Source of the DNA: Physcia stellaris
Lineage: Eukaryota; Ascomycota; Lecanoromycetes; Caliciales; Physciaceae
Direction of reading: 5' to 3'
NCBI GenBank assembly: GCA_018902385.1
Contig: JABSSW010000011.1
Coordinates: 744,001 to 808,000, forward strand
Length of the DNA: 64,000 nucleotides
A model generated the notes under the pieces. That model saw only the letters and a program-made list of their open reading frames with translations. It was not told the origin of the DNA and did not search any database. Positions 34,071-45,846 of this stretch are shown one piece after another. The position numbers were made by a program, and so were the translations under genes. Each line of letters opens with the position of its first letter. Within the stretch, counting starts at the first letter, position 1.

Positions 34071-34620
34071 AGGATTTCAGGATCGGGTGAATTAAACGTG
34101 GAAGACATGATATGATTGCGCGAATAGACGCTCCGAAGGAGATTTAATGTAAGTATGTGAGCTGGGGAATGAATTTCGATGTCAGACAGGGGTAGATAGA
34201 TCTAGAATCCTTCTCAATGATTTCATAGTTGTTCCGTTGAGTGTGACTGAGTGGGCTTTCTCTTTTGTGTCAATATATCACATGAAGTCTGCTTTAGCTT
34301 TAATATTCTGACATTCGCTCGATGTCGACGAAAATTTTGCTTCTATTTTCTGCCCCTACTGTCAAGTCCTTCGTCCGGTGGATACCAACTGGACCAGAAT
34401 GGTTAGTGAGTCTCTTCTGCTGCGCTGCTCGCTCAACCCATCAAAGGCTACGGATTGTTGAGCATCATCCAATGCTAGCGTCGTCAACAACCTTATTCAT
34501 CAAATTCAACACACGCGTACTTATTACTCGACAGCTCCCATTTTCCTTCCAAACTTCACATACTAGCATTCCCGCAAATACTTCTAGCATACCAAGATAG
34601 ATCACAATTCTACTTCCAGC
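34071..34620. other. Intergenic region
   Basis: Short interval between the RBR gene and the ubiquitin-fold candidate. The frame at 34322-34600 has no recognisable motif. Confidence 0.45.
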
Positions 34621-34938
34621 ATGTCTAATTCGATGCCAGTTCTATTCATACAATGCCAGGATAAGGTACGCTTCGCTTGGTGTTACCGTTCTGGTGCGGA
34701 ATTCATCGACTATTTCAGGATCAATTTTGCCATTTTGCTCAGAATAAGCGCAGATAGAATCACGTTCAAGAAAGAGCCTGGCGGCATTGCTCTACCAGCC
34801 TCATCGAAACTGGTAGCGCATGGAATCACTCCAGGCTCGACTTTGTACCTTGAAGTGGCGAGCGATTCAGATGGGGAGCCATCAAAAAACCAACCCGAGC
34901 TTATGGGCGACATCCTAGCATCAATCACCCCCACTTAG
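34621..34938 (+). CDS. Small ubiquitin-fold (SUMO/Rad60-like) protein candidate
   Basis: A 105-residue open frame with an ATG start. The pattern is beta-grasp-like. A first hairpin (MPVLFIQCQDKVRFAW) is followed by a helix region (SGAEFIDYFRINFAILLRIS), a strand (DRITFKKEPGGIAL) and a final segment (LVAHGITPGSTLYLEVASD). The last resembles the 'LGI..GDTI.V' end of ubiquitin-like domains. There is no C-terminal di-glycine, so it would not be a conjugated modifier. A GTACGC...CTCAG stretch (about 34665-34742) could instead be an intron, which would remove much of the domain. The gene is plausible but family assignment is tentative. Confidence 0.45.
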   Translation: MSNSMPVLFIQCQDKVRFAWCYRSGAEFIDYFRINFAILLRISADRITFKKEPGGIALPASSKLVAHGITPGSTLYLEVASDSDGEPSKNQPELMGDILASITPT

Positions 34939-35907
34939 AAGTCCTCAAGGAATTGTATCCGAGATGAGGTTCATGATAGCATTGAGAAGATTGATTGCAA
35001 GCCTGAGAGCCAAGGGTAGCACACTCGTCCCAGAGAAGAATTACTTCAATGCCGTTGTGCTTCCATTTAAGCGCACAGCGCCTTGTCAGTAGACAGTTTT
35101 CGACCCTTGTCAACCAAGTTACCGCAACTTGGACCATCAAACCTAATTCGAGACTGCCATGGAGGAGGGAGTAACCTCAAAATAAAGATATCAGAATTTC
35201 TCGTGCGAGACGACGTGCATGATGCTCCCCGGAAGACGCCTTGTTTTGGATGTATTTGCTATGCCCCGTATGGAATATTGTTAATGTTGCGACTTCAGGT
35301 CAGCAAAATGTGTCTGTGTCAAACCTTGGAATGGAGCGTTTGATGTACGGACCTGGATTGTGGAACTCTGAACAGGAATCACCCTATTGGTCTCTACTGG
35401 AAACGACTTGAAGAGGCGAGTGTTTGCCGTGCAGCTGCTTTCGCCGAACACAAATTTGGAGTGTGGCTCGACTCGATCAAGTGTCTTACATGTAATATCA
35501 AGTAATAATTGCGCTTGGAGAACTTGCTGCAAAATGTAGACAAGTCTCATCGCAGGGATGTAAGAAGCCGTGACTAGCGCAGGGTTAACAGGCAGCGAAG
35601 AACACGAATCTTGTGCGCTACCTGCGAGTTATCAATGATCAAGCATCATAACAGTACTACTAGTGCTAGCCCGATCCTAATGGTTCGATGACAATTCTGT
35701 CACAATTTGATAAATGCTGAACAAGCTAGACGTTGGAAATTCATGACTCATGTTGCTCTCTATCTTGTGACTGGGTTTTGAGTCATCGAATGAACATTAT
35801 ATTCGATGACTTTTCCTAAGTCTCGTTGCGATCTTTTATTTTCAGCAAATCTATCTTCGTCCCTAGGTTAAAGCCTGCTGGAGGTCATCTGATTTACGGT
35901 TCGGACA
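34939..35907. other. Intergenic region
   Basis: About 1 kb with no supported gene; frames at 35083-35343 (+) and 35281-35550 (-) overlap and lack motifs. It may contain decayed sequence, because composition is mixed, but no repeat pair was identified. Confidence 0.4.
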
Positions 35908-36648
35908 ATGCCTCTTCCAATGGTGTACATCAACAGTTAGCCGGGCGTAGGCAAACACACGATAACCAACGCTCTTGAGTCTAAATTAGGCGACAAAGCT
36001 CGTCTAGTAAGTCTTCTGACGGATGTCTCTTTCCGCAAGAAATCCAGAAACTCATGATGATCGTCAATTGTAGAGACTAACAGTGCTGACGTTCAATATG
36101 TTAGGTCCACAACCACCAGCATATAGATCTTGCTGGGGCAATCCTGTCACGTTCAAGTCAGGGCTATCAGGCTTCACAAGCCACGAGCTTCGGACAGTCC
36201 TTTTTCGATTCCTCGTCAACTCTCAAGATACCTACGAAAAAGTGTAAGAAGTCCGTTTTAAGCCCTGTCTCAGGCATTGTTAACTTGACAGCTCCGTAGC
36301 CACATCTTCACAGACTTCCAATCAACTAGCGGAAACGGTGCTTTGGTCGCCCAAGAGTTCGCAGATGCTGCAGCTGCAAGAGGAAGCACCTTTATTCCTG
36401 TGATTTCGTCATGCGATCTTGGAGAGAACCTGACAAGGATGACCTCAGCTCCGAGGGTCGAATTGGCAGAGAAGCATGAAAAAGGAATGCTGTTGAATAC
36501 AGAGATGTTGAGAGAGATGCGATCGCAGGAAAATGTTCATCGACTCGACGTCCCAGACGAGCTAATCCTCGATGCCAGCAGTATGAGCCCGGAACAGGCC
36601 GCGAAAGTTATTTACCACCATGTCGCGACAGCCATGATGTCAATATAG
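35908..36648 (+). pseudogene. Broken P-loop NTPase/kinase-like gene
   Basis: Three exon-like segments are visible: 35908-36006, 36105-36243 and 36300-36648, with good GT-AG introns. They encode a fungal P-loop protein of the AAA/zeta-toxin-kinase-like fold: a Walker A region (PGVGK), then LVHNHQHIDLAGAILSRSS, HELRTVLFRFLVNSQDTYEK, HIFTDFQSTSGNGALVAQEF, VISSCDLGENLTRM and the C-terminal SMSPEQAAKVIYHHV. Two lesions are seen. An in-frame TAG at 35938-35940 sits immediately before the PGVGK loop. A one-base frame change within exon 2 (about 36160-36190) separates GYQ from the HELRTV frame. No alternative intron removes either. The last exon remains open and well conserved, so inactivation may be recent, or a sequencing error could contribute. 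The gene lies about 2.4 kb from the AT-rich block. Confidence 0.72.
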
Positions 36649-37707
36649 CAATGATTCTGATTGAATGCGTTGGTTCAAATGACTAGAACAATCACTATAT
36701 GAGGCGAAATACACGCGATGTGGTGGACGAGCCACATCTCGCCTAGGATACCCGATTAGGGCCACCTATTAGAAAAGAGGAAAATTAGCACACGAGTAGG
36801 AGGTCACGAGATGAGATCCAATAATAAGGTCAATCATCGAACGTAATGCTCCTGGTGTAATATGTGTGTATAGTACTATCTAGAAGGATGCTTCAGGCGG
36901 TTTTGTAGAAGACCTACTGCCAAGCATTTAAGGCTAGTCACGTGCAGCTCGCTCAATGAGCCAATAGTCAGATTCTTGTTCCTCCCCCATAAAATTGTTG
37001 CCTACCTTAGACCCTTAATGCTTCAATACATGAGGGCAGATTCGCAGCATTCCTTACGAGCGAAAATGTATCACTGCCCAACTTAGATTCAAGAATCCGA
37101 AGGGTCCATATAATTCGGGCGAGCCCGCGCTGCAATTTGAGCCTCCGCTGATGAAAAGCCATTGTGCCTACTCTGGCAGTTGCGCCCGTGCGGATTCTGT
37201 AGGTCTTCAGGTCGGAGAACGGATTTCTCCCCATGAGCTGCCAGTACACGCTACTGTAGGAGACTGCACGGTTTCTGTCGTCACTGCTGGTCACCAGCTG
37301 GGGTGTATCAATGCTCGATGGCTGCATCTGTGGGCAGTGTCACAGATGTTAATGACAGCCTGCACGTACTGGACAAACGTTAGTGATGGCAGTGTCAGCC
37401 TTCAAGAGCAAGACTGTTCACTCAAATCGGGAAATTCTGCGGGAGGAGCAACATCAGTCAAAACTCTACCGAGTGAAGAAATAGGCCGTATAGATCGCGT
37501 AGGATTGATCCTGCATCGCAGTGGCGGATGAGGGCAAGAGCGCGTGACAGTATTTTACCGCGCAGAGCTCAAAGTCTCGAAGGATTGAAAGCTAGGAAAA
37601 ATCAAAAGATTGGCAAGATGTCAAAGAGTGTATATGACTACGTGGTCAGGAATTTCACGCTCATGCGATCTTCGAAAACCGTATCAGTTTTCTCTCCTCA
37701 GCAATTA
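36649..37707. other. Intergenic region
   Basis: About 1 kb without a supported gene. The plus frame 37151-37531 and minus frame 37007-37327 overlap and show no family motif. Confidence 0.45.
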
Positions 37708-38122
37708 GGGTGGAAAAGTTTCTTGCATTTCCTTGGCATCCTCCTCCCAGCCCCCCCTCCCCCAAATTTGTATGGTAGTAACCTGAGAAAAATTTTCAAT
37801 TGAGGTTTCAACTACATTTTCAAGCATATTAATCGTTGAAGTCATAATTATTTCTGTATAGTCGCTTCTTGATGTTGTTTTATCGATTCTTCATCCAATG
37901 CCTCCCAAACAAGACTTAGGGTTAACCCTAAGATTTTGCGAAAAGGCATGTCTGGAACACCAAGAAAGGGCTATACAGAAGAATATAAGGCTTCAACGAT
38001 CCATATGCTTGAAAAGTGGTTGAAATACCAATTAAAAAATCCTCTCAGGTTACTACCATACAAATTTGGGAGGGGGGGCCCGAGAGGAGGATGCCAAGAA
38101 AATGCAAGAAACTTTTCCACGC
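37708..38122. mobile_element. 415-bp foldback element with TA flanks and telomere-like centre
   Basis: Nearly the whole element is an imperfect inverted repeat. The left end GGGTGGAAAAGTTTCTTGCA is mirrored by TGCAAGAAACTTTTCCACGC at the right end. The arms continue with CTTGGCATCCTCCTC, a C-rich run, CCAAATTTGTATGGTAGTAA and CAAGCATAT-type blocks in matching order up to the middle. The centre is a perfect 18-bp palindrome, CTTAGGGTTAACCCTAAG (37915-37932). TA dinucleotides flank both ends (37706-37707 and 38123-38124). The short frames inside are side effects of the palindrome. It is a MITE-like foldback element, probably mobilised by a Tc1/mariner-type transposase. Confidence 0.8.
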
Positions 38123-39014
38123 TAAAAACATAAAGCACCTATCTGTCTTTACCTCGAGATATATTCTCTATTTGTTCTCCTGTATTACATCCGCTTAACC
38201 GATCACTAATTTGACATCTCGACCCAGCGATCAATGCATAGAAAGAATAATTGCCCAACCTACCCGCAATGGTACTCCAGCCAACCGTGCGAAAGCAATC
38301 CATAAGGATCCCCGGAAATGGATTTGTAGGCCAATGCCACAGATATCCGCGTGATTACAACGGCCTTACCATGAAGTCCACCCAGGGTGACTACATCATC
38401 AGGCTTGATCTCGTACCTGAAGCTACTATGGCTCAGGCAAGCCGAAACAACGTGTGGCTTGATTGAATAGGCACTGAATGCGACTTGCACGTATTGGAGG
38501 GACCAGTATCGATACTCCTTAGTCATAGAAGGGGAGGTCACCTTTGGTAAGCCAAGGCACTGGGGCTGATGATGCAGAGGGCGAAGGACAAGAATGAGGG
38601 ATTGCGACAGATGTGGCAACAGCGTGAGCGCATCAAGTAAACACTTGTGATTATGAGACGAATAAGTAGCTTGGTCAATTATGTGCTTCAGCATCTCTCT
38701 ATGGATGCAGACCACGAAGGTAGATTCAAGACGTTCCGCATTTGCACCTCCTAGCATGGTATCTCTTCTGTGTAGCAGATGTGGAAAGTGCAAAGCTCGC
38801 GCTCAATTCTTCTGGGTTCATCGTCAAGTCACAGCGTATCACAGCGTCTCTTGAGAGTTGTTGTAGACGAATTTCTAATTGTATTATACGGGAAGAGGTA
38901 AACACAGCATCGATTACTCTGTCAAAACTCGAGAGTTTTCAAATCGTCTCACATAAACTGCAGCAACATCTCGACACGATTTTCGATTATTTGATTCAGA
39001 TTGTCTACGCAAAT
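38123..39014. other. Last gene-compartment stretch before the AT-rich block
   Basis: A minus frame at 38260-38793 (177 codons) is the longest but has no recognisable motif and could be a gene fragment. The composition is still balanced here and changes abruptly near 39,015. Confidence 0.4.
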
Positions 39015-41879
39015 AACTGATTTTTTCTTCTGTGTTTCGAAATATTTTCATGATTTCTTTCGAAAAATTCACGTCGTAAACGACAATTCAAATTCAAAAA
39101 ATTGTTCAAAAAATCAACATATTCGATAATTTCGTTTGAAATAAATCTTTACAAAAATTGAAAACGTCGAATCGAAATTTGTGTTCATCATCAAAAAAAC
39201 ATTAAATGTAAAATTCGTATTACAAATAATAAATTTTAATAAATTATTGACATCAAAAATATATAATTTAAAATGTAATATATTGATTTATTAATCGTTA
39301 CAAAACAAATTACGTTTTGCAAATATTTTTTATTTATATTTTATTTATTCAATCGTACGAATTCGATGAATTTCGATTGAAAATTTTAATTTGTTGAATT
39401 TTGCATTGATCGAATTGTAAAATAATTGAAATTAAATTTTTTCGAAATTATTCGAATTTCGATTATCGAATTGTATTTTCGAAAATTTTAAATTTTCATT
39501 TTTTATATACGTTTTTTTTTAATATCGAATTTTTTTGAATTTAACATGTTTGCAAAAATTTTGACGTATTTTGTTTAAAAAATTGCTATTTGTATATTTT
39601 TTTTTATTGCGTGCAATTTTTTCGCTAAAATTAAAATTTTCGAAAAACGAAAACAAAATTTTCGAATATCAAAAAAATGAAAAGAAAATTACATTTGAAT
39701 ACGTTTCGCATCAAAATTTCATTATGTATTTATTAAATCAATTCGCATGTTAAATACATTGTCGTTTTCGATCAATGAAATCGAAATTATGACAAAAAAA
39801 TCAATTCGTTCGAATTCGAAATTTTTGCAACAATGTATGATCGCGATATTGTTTTCGCAAAATTCGAAATTATATTGAATTTTCAAAAAAAACGACGTCA
39901 TGATTTCATCGATCGATTTGAATTCGTTAATGATAATTCGACGTTTTACAAAAATATTCGTCGTTATATTGAATAAAACAACACGTTGTTGAAAATGTAA
40001 AAATAATACATGAAATTTGATGTGACATATGTATCAAAAATGTTGCAAAAACAATTTTCGATGTTTGAAAATTAATTTTAAATAATTTTTATCGATAATT
40101 TATCGATAAAATCGAAATCATTTCGAAAAATTGCACGCAATAGAAAAAAATGTGCAAATAACGATTTTTTTTGTTTATTTTATTTTTGTATCGATTTGAA
40201 AATTCATTATAATCGTAATTTTCGTATTTTGAAATATTTTGTTTCGAATTCGATAATCAATTTGCGTTAAAAATTTGAAAAAATATTTATTTGAATATTT
40301 CAAAAAAAAAACTTAATTTAATAAAAAAATTATTTGTTGTTTTCAAAATCGAATTTTTAATTTCGTACAATTTGCAATTTTCGAAATAATAATTAACAAT
40401 TGATTTGTTGACAAAATTTTTTGAATTCGAATATTTTTTTATTTTTTTATTTTTTTATTTTTTTATTTCGATTATTAATATCGATATTATGAAAAAATAT
40501 ATAACGCGATAAAAATTTCTTAATCGCGATCGTATTAATATTCAAATTTTAATTTTTTTATTATTTTATTTTATATTTTTTATTTAACGATTTATTGTTC
40601 GATTAAATTGAATAACAATTTTTGAAAATATTTTTGACACGATTCAATTTTTTATACGTCGTAAATTTTAAACAATAAATAATATATAAAATTTTTAAAA
40701 ACGAAAATATGTTAACATGTAATACATATTTTATTTTATTTTTTTCGTAATTTTCGATAATTTGTTTTTTTATTAATATTAATTTTTTTTGAATTTTCGT
40801 TGTAAAATTGTCGCAATATTTTTCGAAAATGTTTAATCAACGATACAAATTTTCGAATTACGTTTTTACAATTTTTTTATTTTATTAAATAATAAAAATC
40901 GAATTCGTTGTAAAATTTAAAAATTTTGTTGTTTTTAATAATTTCAATTTTATAAAATTTTTTCGTAATGTTTATTTTTATATTTTTATCGAATTCAATA
41001 TTTTCAATTTGATACGAAAATTTAAAAAATTGTAACGTTTGTGTATTTTTTTTAAATTGATTTTTTTCAAAAAAAAAATATAAAAAACGTTATAAATGCG
41101 TCAACGTTTGAATAAATTTCAACGACAAATTTAATTTTTTATAATTTTCAAAATTTTAAATAATTCGAAAAATATTTATTTCAATTTTTTGTTTCGTTTA
41201 ATTTTGATATTTTTATCGTTTAAATTTACGTAATTTTCGACGTTGTATAACATTGATTTTATACGTTTGTTTTTGTATATTGTTTATTGTTGTTATGTTA
41301 CGAATAAATTGTTTTTCAATATTCGAAATAATTCAATTAAATGTTTAACATATTTTTTTTACGAATTTAAATTTCATTTTTTTGTTTTATGTTTTTTCGA
41401 AAAACAAACGAAACGAATATTCAAACATAATTTCGAACGAAAAAATGTTTATAAATATATATTTGTTGTTGTTATAAACGAATTCGATTATAAACAATAA
41501 TTTTCTTTAATCATTTTGTTTGAAATTCACGAAAACGTCAAAAAATTGTTTTATAACGTTGTTTATTCGTTTGTTTCGATTTGTTTATCGATTTAAAAAT
41601 AAAAAACGATTAACAATTTACGTTTAATTTTCAAAACGTAATATAACGCATCGTTATATTTGAATATAAAAATAAAATTTTTGTCGATAACGATTGACGA
41701 AAAAAAATCGTAAAATCGAATAATTTCACGAAATATAATTTCGATTAATTTTTTTGCGAAAATCGTTTTGATTATTGATATATAATAAATTATTTTCGTT
41801 AAACGATTTACAATTATTAAAATCGAATCGTAAATCGATTTATTTTATGTTTTACAAATTTGTTCGTGAATTTTTTCAA
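39015..41879. other. Unassigned, heavily mutated AT-rich sequence
   Basis: No transposon domain could be recognised. A copy of a dispersed core motif (TTTTTGACACGATTCAATTT at about 40633-40652) shows relation to the Gypsy family further right. A run of ATTTTTTT units occurs around 40433-40467. Open frames such as 39571-39753 and 41243-41500 are AT-driven. Confidence 0.5.
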
Positions 41880-42620
41880 AAAAATTTCGCGCAGAGCTTC
41901 AAAATTAAAACTAAATCTGATAAGATTGCGAAATTTCGTCGTTCAAATCAGAATCTCGCAGTTTTTTCGCGATTTCATCTATTTCGCACGATAATAATAT
42001 TTGAATTCAATAAGTAAAACTTACAATCAAAAATTCATTTTGAAGTTTGAAATGAATTCTATTCAAATAATCAAAAATATTGAAAATTCAACGAGTGCGC
42101 ATTGAATTATAATGAAAAATGCATCGTTGTTTTGCAAATATTGCGAAAGATTGAAACGAAACATTTCGCGAACAGACATTTAACAATGATTTAATTTTCG
42201 AAATCTCAAAACTATTGCGATAATTGACGAATTTCAATAATTTTTGAAACGTTCAAATGCGCTCGTTCTGATTTACAATTTTCGCTAATTGAATGAAAAT
42301 CATATGTGATTGACGATTGATGTGCAAATTGCGAAACAATTGTACGAACGACGAAAAAATGAACGAAATTTTTTCGCAATCATTTCAGTTGCGATCTGAC
42401 ACACATTTGACAGTCATGAAATTTTCGAAATCTCAAAACTATTGCGATAATGAGTCGATTTTTGTTATTTTTGCAATTTTGAAATGCGTTCATTCTGTTT
42501 TACAATTTTGATTAAATAAATGAAACTCATATGTGATTATTGATTGATGTGCAAATTGCGAAACAACTGTACAATGCGAAAACAATTTTGAAATTCATTT
42601 TTAGATTTTCTTTTTCGAAA
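41880..42620. repeat. Less-mutated island with a direct duplication
   Basis: Two related segments of about 165 bp lie in direct orientation 226 bp apart: about 42,195-42,355 and 42,421-42,580. Both contain TTTTCGAAATCTCAAAACTA, TTGCGATAAT, CATATGTGATT and TTGATGTGCAAATTGCGAAA in order. The island keeps CT and AG dinucleotides that are nearly absent on either side, so it entered or escaped mutation separately. No coding function is visible. Confidence 0.6.
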
Positions 42621-43373
42621 TTTGAATTCTCAATTGATGAAAGTTATCGAATTTAAAAAATACGATTTCAATATTGATCAGAATTCTTTTCGATCAATCA
42701 TTCGCGTTAAACGAATTTACAGAATATTTTATTATAGAAAGATTTTATTTGAAAAAAATTCTGTCACGAAATTCATGAAAAAATCAATTCATTTAAATTT
42801 AAAAAAAAAAATTCGTCGTATAATTTGTGTCGTGAATTTTGTTTCGTTTACAAACAACATATGTTTTATAATATTTTTTGATTTATTGTCGCATTTCAAA
42901 AATTTCGATAAATTTTTAATTCGATCAATAATATTTTCGACGTATTAATTTTAACGTTCGTTCGATATCGAAATAATTAATAAACGAATTATTATAATTA
43001 ATACGAATAACGTTTTTACGCAAATTTTTTGAAATGTAAACGACGTCGTCGTAATACAAAAATTCATTTTTATATTATTAATAATTTGTTTTTGTTTTCG
43101 AAATAATTAATTTTCGACAAATTTTAAAAACGAATTGATTTTTAACGATTAAATTTCGAACGAAATTCAATATTAAAAATGCTAATTCGTCGTTATATGT
43201 CGTTTTTTTTTCGTAAAACAATTTTTATTCGAATTTTATACATTGCGCAATTAAATATAATTGTTGATTTTAATATAAAAATTTTTTATTTTATGAATGT
43301 CACGTTTGATTTTTATTTAATCGAATATTTCGAATTTTTTAAATTTTTAAATTGATCGTTTTCGAAACAAATG
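42621..43373. other. Unassigned AT-rich sequence
   Basis: No recognisable domain or repeat partner. The frame at 42622-42948 is AT-rich and has no motif. Confidence 0.4.
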
Positions 43374-44930
43374 TGAAATATTATGCAAAAATATAATATT
43401 TTTACATAATTACACGAAAATATCGAAATGAAAAACAAATACATAAAATTTGCAAAAATATATGTAAAAAATTTGATTTTTGAATGCGTCAAAACGAATT
43501 TCGATTTTAATATTCGATATGATAAAATAACAATATTAATTCGATGTTAATTTTATTAAATGTTGAATTCGATATACGTTCGTGACATTATTTTTCGTTT
43601 TTTTTCAATTTCGTTTCGAAACGATCAATTGAATTTTTTTTAATTATAAACGTTTTGCGCGATTTAAAGATTTTGTTTAAATAACGTTGAATTGAATAAT
43701 TGACAAAATGAACAAATAAATTCGAAATATTGTGAAATCGATTTCGTTCGCGAAATCGATTCGTCAAAAATCGTAAAAACGTTAAATCGATTTACGATAA
43801 AACGAACAATTTAATCATGTTAATAAAATCATCGTAACAATGTTTAACGCATTGATATTTTCGCGTATGCGAACGTTAATGTATATATTGCATACGACAA
43901 AACGTGAATGTAATGATTGTCGTGAAAAATGATTAATTTATACAATTCGTCAAAAATAATTTCGACAAAAAATAATAAACAAACAATTAAACGTGTCAAC
44001 AATTTCGAAATTTTTTGCAATATCGAATTGATATCAAAAAACGAACAATTTAATTATATTGATAAAATTTCTGTTATTACAATTAATTCGTCGATATTAT
44101 CGCATATACAACAATTGATTCGTATATTGCATTCAACGAAATTTGCATGTATTAAATTTTTTGAAAAACAAATATTTTGCATGAATTTTACATGTAATTT
44201 CGTCAATCATTAATAAACAATTGAAAATTTTGTTGATCAAATTTGTAAACGTTCGAATTTTTTTTAATATTTTGTTATTTAATTATATTATTGCATGACA
44301 TTTTATATTATTTATAATTTAATAAAATCGAACGACGATTTTTAAAAATATTTTTAACACGATTCAGTTTTTCATGCGACGTAAATTCTGAATATAAATA
44401 ACGCGAAATGACAACGAAACGAATAATTAAAACGATTAGAAAAATTTATTTGAATCAATTTGAAAATGAATAACGAATTGAATATTAACGTTTTTTGATC
44501 GATCATAAACAACAAAATTCACGATTTAATTATTTCGTAAAATAAATTTCGTTGTTTTTAAATTGATTTCGTGAAAAATATTCACGATATTTTAAATATT
44601 TTAAAATTCGTCGTCGTCGACGTAATATCATGTGCGATCGTAAATTTTTCATTCGAATCAATTGCAACGATATTGTAATCGATAATAATAATATCGAAAT
44701 TGCAATATATTATCGAATTTTCATTGAAACATTTCGTCGACAATAATTGATTTTGAAAAATCGTTATGTTGTTTTTTTAACAAATTTCTAAATTTTTTTT
44801 AACAATCAAAAATAAAAAATTGAATGAATATACATGTCGTCGAGCAATTTCAATTCATAAACGAAATTTTTTTTTGATTATTTTGTATAAATTCAATTTT
44901 TTGTCATCGAATTTGTTTGATAAACGATAT
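43374..44930 (-). mobile_element. Inverted 3' fragment of the family-1 Gypsy element (LTR plus 3' interior)
   Basis: Bases 43374-43587 are the reverse complement of the family-1 LTR (54015-54229 / 61390-61604) with scattered mutations. The next 1.3 kb follow the reverse complement of about 60,040-61,389 in colinear order, including the polypurine-side sequence, the long untranslated 3' region and the chromodomain coding part. The match fades near 44,930, where a different repeat begins. So this is the 3' end of a second, minus-strand copy, truncated at its 5' side. Confidence 0.75.
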
Positions 44931-44934
44931 TATG

Positions 44935-45505
44935 AATCGTGTTTGAATAAACGTATTATTAATTAATTAAACGAAAACAATAAATTTGCAAAAACAAATA
45001 AATACAAAATATTAAAATTGTAAACAATGTGCGACGTCAAATTTCAAATCACGTTAATTTTAACGTAAAATTAAAACATAATTCGTTGTTCGATTACATA
45101 TCATATTAATTATTTTTTTGTCAAATTTATTTGTCGAACATGTTCGTAACATTTTTTTTTTCGCGAACATCGTTTCGACGATTCGTTGTTGTTTCGAAAA
45201 TGAAAAATTTTGTTGAAAATTTTGTTGATTAATTTGAATATTTGCAAAACTCAAAAATTTCACGATTATTATTTTTTATTTTCAAATGTTTCGTTATTGT
45301 TTCAAAATTCGATAAAATTTGACAACAATTTTCAAAAATATTTTTGACACGATTCAATTTTTCATGCAACGTAAATTTTGATTGTAAATAATATCGAAAC
45401 GATAACGAAATTTAGAAATTGCGAAAACGTTGCGAAAATGAAATAAAAATGAATAAATTGAATTCGAAATTTTCAAATTTTAATCGAATATAATTTCGAT
45501 TAATG
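44935..45505. repeat. Dispersed ~570-bp repeat, copy A
   Basis: This segment aligns in the same orientation with 62222-62795. Shared exact strings include CGAAAACAATAAATTTGCAA, AAACAAATAAATACAAAAT, AAATTTCAAATCACGTTAAT and AATTCGTTGTTCGAT. Both contain the core TTTTTGACACGATTCAATTT, also present near 40,633 and, inverted, in the 3' interior of the family-1 element (about 60,590). It is probably a minus-oriented 3' interior of a related Gypsy copy. The two copies differ by small indels and transitions. Confidence 0.7.
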
Positions 45506-45581
45506 TTAACATGACGATTTTTTTCGAAAACGACGACGATTCGTTGAAAAATTTGATTCGTTAACGACGTTTTGAAATATT

Positions 45582-45751
45582 TGTAACGATTTTGACGCGA
45601 AAATTTTGAAAAATTTTGAATCGAAATCAATTTCGCAAACGAAACAAATTCGTTCAATTCACAAACTTTTTGCTATGTAAATAATTTTTTTTCATAATTA
45701 ATATTAAATTTATTTTATTTTTTATTATTTATTTCGTTTCAATTCGTGACA
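45582..45751 (+). repeat. Family-2 5' LTR (170 bp)
   Basis: Begins TGTAACGATTTTGACGCGAA and ends TTCAATTCGTGACA, so it has TG...CA ends. It aligns end to end with 53139-53308, with six transitions and two compensating single-base indels. Confidence 0.85.
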
Positions 45752-45846
45752 CAATATTAATTATTTTTTCTAATTGACAACGACGATTATTCAAAAATTG
45801 TAATTATTCGTCGATAATTTGCGAAAAATTTTCGACGTTATTTTCG

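Noticed and set aside
37936-38133. 65-codon frame inside the foldback element
   Set aside because: It mirrors the opposite arm and lacks a recognisable transposase motif.
38260-38793. 177-codon minus-strand frame
   Set aside because: No family motif, and a plus-strand frame overlaps it; too weak to call a gene.
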